NCBI GenBank assembly: GCA_964505975.1
Contig: CAZDLW010000266.1
Location: forward strand, 1-7,416
Direction: 5' to 3'
Origin: Gp6-AA40 sp964505975
Lineage (GTDB): Bacteria > Acidobacteriota > Vicinamibacteria > Vicinamibacterales > UBA2999
DNA: 7,416 nucleotides
In this document: positions 1-5,434 of the stretch, piece after piece
How the letters are laid out: each line of letters starts with the position of its first letter
Numbering within the stretch: the stretch's first letter is position 1
Notes under the pieces: generated by a model
The model's database searches: none
What the model was told of the DNA's origin: nothing
Seen by the model: only the letters and a program-made list of their open reading frames with translations
Translations under genes and position numbers: made by a program

Positions 1-1284
1 TTCCCGCTGTTCTTCCAGGAGAAGCGCGACTTCTTCCTGCAGGGATCCAGCTATTTCGACTTCGGCCGCGATCCGGGACAGGCGATCACGCCGTTCTTCA
101 GCCGCCGCATCGGCCTGGATGCGCAAGGGCAGCCGCAGCCGATTGAGATCGGGGCCAAACTGACGGGACAGACGGGGCCGTTCGACATCGGCGTGCTCCA
201 GGCGCGCACGGCTGAACGCGGAGCCGCAGCCGGCGACGACTTCTCGGTCGTCCGCGTGCGCGGGCGCGCGTTCGAACAGTCGTACTTCGGAGCTCTGTAC
301 ACACGACGCGCCACGCGGGAGGCGGGCGTCAATGAACGGCATACGGTGGGCGCCGATTTCGCTCTGCGGACGTCGACCTTCCGCGGACGTCAGAATCTCG
401 AGCTGAGCGGGTTCTACGTCTGGACGAGTGCGGCGGACCGGATCGGCGACAGTGCCGCGTACGGCCTCCGCGTGCAATACCCCAACGACCCGTTCCGGAC
501 GAACTTCGCGTTCCGCGAGCTGCAGCCCAACTACGACCCGGCGGTCGGCTTCCTGCAGCGCGTCGCATACCGGCGCTGGAATCCCGACGTGGGCTACCGC
601 TGGCGCCCCGCGAATCACCGGTGGGTGCGGGAGCTCGACTTCGAAGCCGACGTCACGGTGCTCACCGATCTCGACAACCGTCTGCTCACGCGCGAAGCCG
701 AGATCACGCCGCTCGATGTCATGTTCCACGACGGCAGCCGTTTGTCGTTGGACGTGACACGCCAGTACGAGCGCCTCGAGGAGCCGTTCGAGATCTCCGA
801 CGGCGTGATCCTGCCCGCCGGCGAGTCTTACGACTTCACGCGCTACACGGTCGGGGGGTCGACGGCGGAACAGCGCGTGCTGGCAATCAGCGCGGAAATC
901 GGCCTCGGGCGATTCTTCTCCGGCCGGCGGCAGGAGTACAACGTCGCCGTGGCGATCCGGCCGCGTCGGGGCGTGGCAATCACTCTGCAGGCGGAGCACA
1001 ACGTGTTGAATCTGGCCGAGGGCAGCTTCGATACCGACGTCCTGCGTGTACGCGGGAACACGCAGTTCAGTCCGTGGCTCTCGCTCGCCAATGACCTCCA
1101 GTACGACACTGTCAGCCGCCTGCTCGGCTGGCAGCTCCGGTTCCGCTGGATCCAGCGGCCTGGCAACGACCTGTTCTTTGTCTACGTGCACAACTGGCAC
1201 GAGATCGAGGAGCTGGGTGTACGACGCTTCACGACGCTCGACAATCGGGCGGCAAGCAAGCTGGTATACACGCTGCGGTTCTGA
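1..1284 (+). CDS. DUF5916-type outer-membrane protein, C-terminal part (5' end outside window)
   Basis: The reading frame is open from base 1 to the TGA at 1282-1284, giving 427 residues; the true start lies upstream. The first residues contain FPLFFQEKRDFFLQG, then a YFDFG stretch and FFSRRIG, which I recognise as the EKR-FFLEG / F-YSRRIG signature of DUF5916 proteins. In that family a CBM9-like carbohydrate-binding domain normally precedes this region, so it should lie upstream. The rest alternates short polar and aromatic stretches with charged turns, as in a transmembrane beta barrel, and ends in LVYTLRF. A terminal phenylalanine after alternating hydrophobics is typical of proteins inserted by the BAM complex. 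The cellular site is therefore inferred to be the outer membrane; the substrate is unknown. No membrane helix is seen. A 127-base gap separates it from the next gene. Family assignment is fairly sure, function is not. Confidence 0.85.
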   Translation, partial: FPLFFQEKRDFFLQGSSYFDFGRDPGQAITPFFSRRIGLDAQGQPQPIEIGAKLTGQTGPFDIGVLQARTAERGAAAGDDFSVVRVRGRAFEQSYFGALYTRRATREAGVNERHTVGADFALRTSTFRGRQNLELSGFYVWTSAADRIGDSAAYGLRVQYPNDPFRTNFAFRELQPNYDPAVGFLQRVAYRRWNPDVGYRWRPANHRWVRELDFEADVTVLTDLDNRLLTREAEITPLDVMFHDGSRLSLDVTRQYERLEEPFEISDGVILPAGESYDFTRYTVGGSTAEQRVLAISAEIGLGRFFSGRRQEYNVAVAIRPRRGVAITLQAEHNVLNLAEGSFDTDVLRVRGNTQFSPWLSLANDLQYDTVSRLLGWQLRFRWIQRPGNDLFFVYVHNWHEIEELGVRRFTTLDNRAASKLVYTLRF

Positions 1285-1359
1285 CGCCGACGGCCTGACA
1301 GCCGCACGCTGGAAGCCGAGACCTTCAGAAGCGCCCTGAGCCCGTCGTGAGTCAGGCGA

Positions 1360-1388
1360 TTGCGTCAACGGCTCCGGCGGCGTACAGT
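1360..1388 (+). promoter_or_regulatory. Possible sigma70-like promoter of the DUF6152 gene
   Basis: TTGCGT at 1360-1365 and TACAGT at 1383-1388 are separated by exactly 17 bases. The -10 box matches the consensus at 4 of 6 positions, the -35 box at only 3 of 6. Transcription would begin near 1395, giving a leader of about 17 bases that still contains the ribosome site at 1401-1406. In GC-rich DNA such weak matches arise by chance, so this is only a candidate. Confidence 0.3.
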
Positions 1389-1400
1389 TACCGCACACAC

Positions 1401-1406
1401 GAGGTG
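1401..1406 (+). promoter_or_regulatory. Ribosome binding site of the DUF6152 gene
   Basis: GAGGTG lies 5 bases before the ATG at 1412. It supports that start over the ATG at 1416, which is in another frame, and shows the gene is translated independently of its upstream neighbour. Confidence 0.6.
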
Positions 1407-1411
1407 TCGCG

Positions 1412-1837
1412 ATGCATGCGGCGGTACGGGCAGCGGTGTTGAGCCTACTCATCATCGGGGCCGGCGCGTGGCCGGTCCAGGGTCACCATTCGTTTGCGGC
1501 CGAGTACGACGCCAACAAGCCGATCACCCTCACGGGCACGCTCGTACGAGTCGACTTCGTGAACCCGCACGCGTGGATCTACGTCAGCGTCGCGGGGGCC
1601 GATGGCCGCGAGGTCACGTGGAACGTGGAGATGGGCTCCCCGAACTCGCTCATCCGGCGCGGCTTCACGAGGACAACCGTGGCGGTGGGCACCGAGGTCG
1701 TCGTGGAGGGCTACCGCGCCAAGGACGGCTCGCGCACAGTGAACAGCAGCAGCGTGCGGCTGCCGGACGGGCGCCGGCTTTTCACGGGATCACCAGGCAC
1801 GGGGGCACCCGGGACCGGAGCAGGTCCGGTGCCCTGA
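1412..1837 (+). CDS. Small secreted DUF6152 family protein
   Basis: The protein has 141 residues. Residues 1-24 form a signal peptide: a short basic N-terminus, a hydrophobic run around 8-19, then a VQG site before His25 (an alternative cut is after AGA at 17-19). The mature part begins HHSFAAEYDANKP, followed by LTGTLVRVDFVNPHAWIYV, EMGSP (73-77) and VEGYRAKDGS (98-107). I recognise these as conserved blocks of the DUF6152 family, small periplasmic or exported proteins of unknown function, probably beta-rich. The last 14 residues are a Gly/Pro/Thr-rich tail (GTGAPGTGAG) outside the family core, encoded by DNA that folds into a strong hairpin ending at the stop codon. His25, His26 and His53 might bind a metal; that is inference only. 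It has its own ribosome site, and the next gene begins about 106 bases on. Confidence 0.88.
   Translation: MHAAVRAAVLSLLIIGAGAWPVQGHHSFAAEYDANKPITLTGTLVRVDFVNPHAWIYVSVAGADGREVTWNVEMGSPNSLIRRGFTRTTVAVGTEVVVEGYRAKDGSRTVNSSSVRLPDGRRLFTGSPGTGAPGTGAGPVP
1803..1834 (+). other. Strong hairpin abutting the stop codon of the DUF6152 gene
   Basis: GGGCACC (1803-1809) pairs perfectly with GGTGCCC (1828-1834), and GGACC (1812-1816) pairs with GGTCC (1823-1827). This leaves a 2-base bulge (1810-1811) and a 6-base loop (GGAGCA). The 12-pair GC-rich stem ends one base before the TGA at 1835-1837. No T-run follows, so it is not a classical intrinsic terminator. It might protect the mRNA 3' end, slow ribosomes at the stop, or assist Rho-dependent termination; or it may be a by-product of the Gly/Pro-rich coding tail. 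Confidence 0.55.
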
Positions 1838-1943
1838 ACGTCCAGCGGCTCACACGTCGACTCACCAGGATGGCGACCGGACCAGAAGCTCTTCGGGGAT
1901 GTCGACAGAGCGGGCGGGCACAAGACCTGCTGCTGCGGCACGT

Positions 1944-2438
1944 ATGGAAGACGTGCTGCTCGTGGAATCCTGGGATCACCTGGCCAGGGTGCTGGTGCCC
2001 TTCCTCGTGCGGGTCGGGGCGGCTGCCCTGTGCGGCGCCATGATTGGCGTGGAACGGGAGCTCAGGCGAAAGCCGGCAGGCCTCCGCACCACGATGCTGA
2101 TCTGTATCGGATCGGCGATGTACATGGCAGTGGGGCTGCTCCTCGCGGATGAGGCAGCCCGCACGGACCCGACACGCATCGCGGCACAGGTGGTAACCGG
2201 TATCGGCTTCCTGGGCGCTGGGGCCATCATCCAGGCAGGTCGCCATGTCACGGGACTGACGACCGCCGCCACGATCTGGGTCGTCGCAGCGATCGGGCTG
2301 GTCGCCGGGGCGGGCTTTCCCGCGCTCGCATTCGTGTCGGCACTCCTGGTCCTGGTGATCCTGGCCGCACTTGGCGTGGTCGAAGGATGGCTGCTTCGCC
2401 ATACGGGCGCCGGAAGCCGCAATCGTGAAAATGTCTGA
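1944..2438 (+). CDS. MgtC/SapB family inner-membrane protein
   Basis: From the ATG at 1944 the protein has 164 residues, normal for the short MgtC/SapB type. Family blocks are all present: GAMIGVERE (31-39), RKPAGLRTTML (42-52), QVVTGIGFLGAGAII (82-96) and GLTTAATIW (104-112). About five hydrophobic segments can be seen, roughly 14-35, 50-68, 83-98, 105-125 and 127-146, with a short charged tail, so it belongs in the inner membrane. Known relatives include Salmonella MgtC, linked to low-magnesium growth and to inhibition of F-type ATP synthase; most bacterial members have no assigned role. This one lacks the long cytoplasmic C-terminal domain of virulence MgtC. An in-frame ATG at 1899 would add 15 hydrophilic residues and has a weak AGAAG 10 bases upstream, while the 1944 ATG has no clear ribosome site; I prefer 1944 because it matches where the family usually begins. 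The stop overlaps the next gene by 8 bases. Confidence 0.88.
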   Translation: MEDVLLVESWDHLARVLVPFLVRVGAAALCGAMIGVERELRRKPAGLRTTMLICIGSAMYMAVGLLLADEAARTDPTRIAAQVVTGIGFLGAGAIIQAGRHVTGLTTAATIWVVAAIGLVAGAGFPALAFVSALLVLVILAALGVVEGWLLRHTGAGSRNRENV

Positions 2439-3954
2439 TTCGACGCCGATCGCACCAGCACCGAGCGTGCTGCACGAGCTCAAGACGCTCGTTCAATCCA
2501 TGCATCCGGTGGTCGTCATCGAGACCATCGAGGAAGAGCGGGTGGACGACCTGCTTCGAGCGGCCGCCGCGCATCTGCGCATCCCGCTTTTCACATGGAC
2601 GGTTACGCGAGGGTTGCAACGAATCGACGCGGCCGGGATGATTCACGGCACCGCGGACCCACGCACGCTGCTGCGGCACCTGACAACGTTGACCGTCCAG
2701 GGACTCTTCCATCTCAAAGACCTGGGCGCGCATCTCGGAGATGCCGGCGTCGTGAGGGCGTTTCGTGAAGCCGCCCAATCGTGCCGCGCCACCGGTTCCA
2801 CGATTGTCCTCTCCGGCGGCACCATTGCCCTGCCCACGGAGATCGCACACAAGGCGGTCCCTCTGCATCTCGAGCTCCCAGGGCGCGAGGAACTGCGCCA
2901 CATGCTTCGGCACGTACTGCACTCCCTCACACAGCAGCACACGATTGAGGTCGCGCTCGGACCCGAGGGCGTAAACCAGGTACTCGACGCGCTCTGCGGC
3001 CTCACCGTGAATCAGGCTCGCCAGGCAGTGGCGTGGGCCGTGCTTCAGGACAACCGTCTCTCGGCCGACGACATCCCGCGACTGATCAAGCGCAAAGGGG
3101 ACACGATTCAGGACGGAGGGCTGCTCGAGTTCTATCCACCAGACGAGAATGCCTTCGAGCTGGGCGGATTCGACCGGCTCAAGGCGTGGCTGGCCCGTGC
3201 GCAGGTTGGCTTCACCCCGGAAGCACAGGCGATGGGACTTGCCGCTCCGCGCGGCGTGCTCATCGTGGGTGTCCAGGGGTGCGGCAAGTCCCTTGCCGCC
3301 AAGGTTATTGCCAGAACCTGGCACCAGCCTCTGCTGAAACTGGACGCCGGGCGGCTCTACGACAAATACGTCGGCGAAAGCGAGAAGAACCTGCGCAAGG
3401 CGTTGGACGTTGCCCAGGCGATCGCCCCGAGTGTGCTGTGGATCGACGAGATTGAAAAGGGCTTCGCCAGCAGCGGCGACGGCGACGGAGGAGTCTCGCG
3501 GCGGATGCTCGGGTCATTTCTCACCTGGCTGCAAGAACGCACATCGCCCGTGTTCGTCGCCGCAACCGCCAACGATCTCTCGCTCGTGCCACCAGAGCTC
3601 TTGCGCAAGGGCCGCTTCGACGAGATCTTTTTCGTCGACCTCCCTGATACCGCCGAGCGAGACGCGATTGTCCGTATCCACCTGCGGCTTCGCCGACAGA
3701 ACCACGACGCGTTCGACGTGGCAGCCATCGCCGATGCAACTGAGGGGTTTTCAGGGGCCGAGATCGAGCAGGCGGTCGTGTCCAGCCTCTATCGCGCCCT
3801 CCACGAGCGCCGCGTGCCCTCCACGGACCTCGTGCTCGACGAAATCCGGGCGACCACACCACTCTCGGTGACGAGACGTGAGGACATCCAGCGGCTTCGT
3901 GAGATCGGCCAGACGCGGTTCGTGCCGGTCCGGTCGCGTGAGGAGGCCGCCTGA
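2431..3954 (+). CDS. Ycf46-like AAA+ ATPase
   Basis: The protein has 507 residues from the ATG at 2431, which overlaps the mgtC-like stop (ATGTCTGA); an upstream in-frame ATG at 2371 lies deep inside that gene and is less likely. The N-terminal part (about 10-170) opens with a stretch like HPVVVIETIEEERVDDLL and includes GLFHLKDLGAHL and STIVLSGGTIALPTE. It resembles a RecA/AAA fold without a Walker A and is typical of Ycf46 proteins of cyanobacteria and plastids. The second part is a full AAA+ module: Walker A GVQGCGKS (280-287, Lys286), pore-loop-like YDKYVGESEKNLR, Walker B VLWIDE (335-340), sensor 1 Asn381, LLRKGRFDE (390-398) with candidate arginine fingers Arg392/Arg395, and GFSGAEIEQ (439-447) for sensor 2. 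All ATPase residues are intact, so it should hydrolyse ATP, probably as a hexamer, in the cytoplasm; no membrane segment is seen. Substrate unknown. FtsH and Cdc48 have similar AAA modules, but no protease domain follows here. Confidence 0.87.
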   Translation: MSDSTPIAPAPSVLHELKTLVQSMHPVVVIETIEEERVDDLLRAAAAHLRIPLFTWTVTRGLQRIDAAGMIHGTADPRTLLRHLTTLTVQGLFHLKDLGAHLGDAGVVRAFREAAQSCRATGSTIVLSGGTIALPTEIAHKAVPLHLELPGREELRHMLRHVLHSLTQQHTIEVALGPEGVNQVLDALCGLTVNQARQAVAWAVLQDNRLSADDIPRLIKRKGDTIQDGGLLEFYPPDENAFELGGFDRLKAWLARAQVGFTPEAQAMGLAAPRGVLIVGVQGCGKSLAAKVIARTWHQPLLKLDAGRLYDKYVGESEKNLRKALDVAQAIAPSVLWIDEIEKGFASSGDGDGGVSRRMLGSFLTWLQERTSPVFVAATANDLSLVPPELLRKGRFDEIFFVDLPDTAERDAIVRIHLRLRRQNHDAFDVAAIADATEGFSGAEIEQAVVSSLYRALHERRVPSTDLVLDEIRATTPLSVTRREDIQRLREIGQTRFVPVRSREEAA

Positions 3955-3968
3955 TGTCAGGTGTCCTC
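3940..3968. other. Imperfect dyad across the convergent stop codons
   Basis: CCTGA (3950-3954) and TCAGG (3957-3961) are inverted repeats centred on the two bases between the opposing stop codons; GAGGA (3940-3944) and TCCTC (3964-3968) add an outer arm. As RNA this gives a short, imperfect hairpin on either strand. There is no T-run, so a bidirectional terminator role is only a possibility. Confidence 0.3.
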
Positions 3969-4424
3969 TCGCAGCGCCGGGGATGGCCGCATGCTGTTCA
4001 GGCGCAGCCACAGATTCCGGCCGGCAGCCGCCAGCACGGCGTGCCACGACGGCTTTCGCACGACCTTGACCTCCGGGGAACCGCGCCGGCGGTCATCGTG
4101 GTCGAACTCGTCGCGGTACGTTGACGGCGCCCCCATGGACCCCGCCATGGCCTGAATGGTCGCACCGGTGCGCCGATCGCCGTGCGGGAACAGACGGCAG
4201 AACTCGTTGACCGTCTGGACGGGATCCATGCCGACGGCGCTCGCATACGCCCGAATCCAGGTGCGCGCATACAGGCCCCGCGGCCAGCCCGACAAATCGT
4301 TGCGCTCGAGCGCCTCGAGCAGCTCCTGCTTGACACGCGTCTCGCTGGCTATCTGCTCCAGCGACACCTGGTAGCGCTGTCGCTGACGCCGGAGGCGCGT
4401 CACGAACATCTCCTGTTGGGTCAT
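3957..4424 (-). CDS. Short RodZ-like helix-turn-helix protein
   Basis: The protein has 155 residues. Residues about 9-76 match the HTH_25 / RodZ-type N-terminal domain: VSLEQIASETRVKQELLEALE forms the helix-turn-helix core, followed by GWPRGLYARTWIRAYASAVGMDP, the usual P-x-G-x-Y-x-R-x-x-I-R-x-Y-A motif. In RodZ this cytoplasmic domain is followed by a membrane helix and a periplasmic domain. Here the remaining ~75 residues are polar and rich in Arg and Asp, with only a short amphipathic stretch (WHAVLAAAGRNLWLRL), so no membrane anchor is evident. It may be a DNA-binding regulator or a soluble partner protein; I cannot choose. The ATG at 4424 has GGGAGA 4 bases upstream; an ATG at 4409 has AGGAG directly abutting it, too close to work well. 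The stop codon lies two bases from the stop of the ATPase gene converging on the other strand. It follows hemQ by 178 bases and could share its transcript. Confidence 0.8.
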   Translation of the reverse strand: MTQQEMFVTRLRRQRQRYQVSLEQIASETRVKQELLEALERNDLSGWPRGLYARTWIRAYASAVGMDPVQTVNEFCRLFPHGDRRTGATIQAMAGSMGAPSTYRDEFDHDDRRRGSPEVKVVRKPSWHAVLAAAGRNLWLRLNSMRPSPALREDT

Positions 4425-4428
4425 TGGG

Positions 4429-4434
4429 TCTCCC
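4429..4434 (-). promoter_or_regulatory. Ribosome binding site of the HTH gene
   Basis: GGGAGA on the minus strand lies 4 bases before the ATG at 4424 and decides between that start and the ATG at 4409. Confidence 0.5.
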
Positions 4435-4570
4435 GTGGTGCCCGGGTATGCCGAGCAATTCGCGCACCTCGGGACAGCCGGGGCCGGGTCCGCGCTTCCC
4501 GTTCACCGCACGGCACTTACCGTCGACCACCAAATCGTGAGTGGCACCCAGCGTTTCAAAACTGCGGTGA

Positions 4571-4597
4571 GGGATTACGATCCCGTTCGGGGACGGG
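4571..4597 (-). terminator. Overlapping small hairpins downstream of hemQ, weak terminator candidate
   Basis: Read on the minus strand after the hemQ stop, CCCGT/ACGGG (4582-4597, 6-base loop) and GGGAT/ATCCC (4571-4584, 4-base loop) form two 5-pair hairpins sharing three bases, so only one can form at a time. A TTTT lies about 10 bases beyond (4557-4560). This is weak for an intrinsic terminator. The rest of the 178-base gap (4425-4602) contains a TTGAAA (minus strand, 4559-4554) without a convincing -10 box; nothing else is recognised there. Confidence 0.22.
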
Positions 4598-4602
4598 CGC
4601 CG

Positions 4603-5433
4603 TCAGGAACCGGCGGAGCTGAGGGCAGGCACGTGTCCTTCGAGGAAGGCCGGCAGCTCGGCAGCAGCAAACTGCAAGCCTGTGTAGAACGGACCGAACT
4701 CGGCAAACTTGGCGCTCGCCTCGTCGAACCTCATCTCGTAGATGAGCTTCTTGAAGACGAGCGGATCGTGGGCGAAGAGGTCCACGCCCCACTCCCAGTC
4801 GTCGTAGCCGATCGAGCCGGAGATGACCTGCGTCACCTTGCCCGCGTACTGCCTGCCGATCATGCCGTGTTCGCGCATCATCGACGTACGCCGGCCGAAG
4901 GTTTCCGCGTACCAGTTCAACGATTCGCCCCGGCGCTTGTTCATCGGGTAAAAGCACACGTAGCGCGCGTGCGGCAACTCGAGGAACAGCCGGCTCGTCA
5001 CGCGCTGACGCTGCGTCTCCATCTCTGCATCGAATGCCCGCTCGAACTCCTCGCTGCCCGGCGAATGCCTGGATGCAAGTTGCTCGTGCAGTTTGGCCGT
5101 CATCTCGTACATCCCCAACTCGACGATCGAGACGTATGACGTGGTGGCCTCGAAGTGATCGTGCAGGGCCGTCCGCGCGATCGCGAGCTGGGCCTGCGCC
5201 AGCTCGTCGAAGCTCCGCCGGAAGCAGATGATCATCAAGTCCCCTTTGTGACCGAGCATCTGCACGAACGCGGTGGCGCCGGCGTCGGGCACCGCCACCG
5301 CTCGAGCGAGCTCGGCGGCCATCTGGCGGCGGTCGTCGGAGGCAAGCCCGCGCACCTGACTCCACTGAATCCGATACATCAGATGGAGCACGCTCCAGCC
5401 TTCCAGCGTTTCCGGGACGAACGGGTTGTGCAT
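4603..5433 (-). CDS. hemQ: Coproheme decarboxylase HemQ (chlorite dismutase-like fold)
   Basis: The protein has 276 residues, near the usual 250-280. It belongs to the HemQ/ChdC group, which converts coproheme III to protohaem by two oxidative decarboxylations, the last step of the coproporphyrin-dependent haem pathway in the cytoplasm. Family blocks visible: ETLEGWSVLH (8-17), GHKGDLMII (61-69), VCFYPMNKRR (159-168), NWY (173-175), MREHGMIGRQYAGKVTQVI (186-204), GSIGYDDWEWGVDLF (206-220) and FKKLIYEMRFDEASA. Tyr162 and Met164 correspond to the Tyr-x-Met pair that includes the catalytic tyrosine, and His189 lies 27 residues later, the spacing of Tyr147 and proximal ligand His174 in the Listeria enzyme as I recall it. 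Gln202 fits the distal glutamine of HemQ, against arginine in true chlorite dismutases. The start has GGAGG 6 bases upstream, inside the final codons of the RND gene, with one base between that gene's stop and this ATG, so translational coupling is likely. High confidence. Confidence 0.94.
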   Translation of the reverse strand: MHNPFVPETLEGWSVLHLMYRIQWSQVRGLASDDRRQMAAELARAVAVPDAGATAFVQMLGHKGDLMIICFRRSFDELAQAQLAIARTALHDHFEATTSYVSIVELGMYEMTAKLHEQLASRHSPGSEEFERAFDAEMETQRQRVTSRLFLELPHARYVCFYPMNKRRGESLNWYAETFGRRTSMMREHGMIGRQYAGKVTQVISGSIGYDDWEWGVDLFAHDPLVFKKLIYEMRFDEASAKFAEFGPFYTGLQFAAAELPAFLEGHVPALSSAGS

Positions 5434-5434
5434 G

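Noticed and set aside
1293..1357. Inverted repeat GCCTGAC/GTCAGGC after the DUF5916 gene
   Set aside because: The arms are 7 bases with a 51-base loop and no T-run; too weak to call a terminator.
1360..2043. A 227-codon plus-strand frame covering the DUF6152 gene
   Set aside because: The translation is Arg-rich low-complexity sequence, and the overlapping DUF6152 frame has a signal peptide, family motifs and a ribosome site.
2248..3324. A 358-codon open frame on the minus strand
   Set aside because: It lies antisense to the MgtC-like and ATPase genes, has no recognisable domain and is rich in Arg, Gly and Pro, as expected of GC-rich shadow frames.
4435..5139. A 234-codon open frame on the plus strand
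   Set aside because: It is antisense to hemQ, whose protein carries complete family motifs; the plus-strand translation shows no motif and no ribosome site.
4603..5433. Chlorite dismutase as the function of the HemQ-like gene
   Set aside because: Tyr162 at the catalytic position and glutamine (Gln202), not arginine, at the distal position fit coproheme decarboxylase rather than chlorite dismutase.
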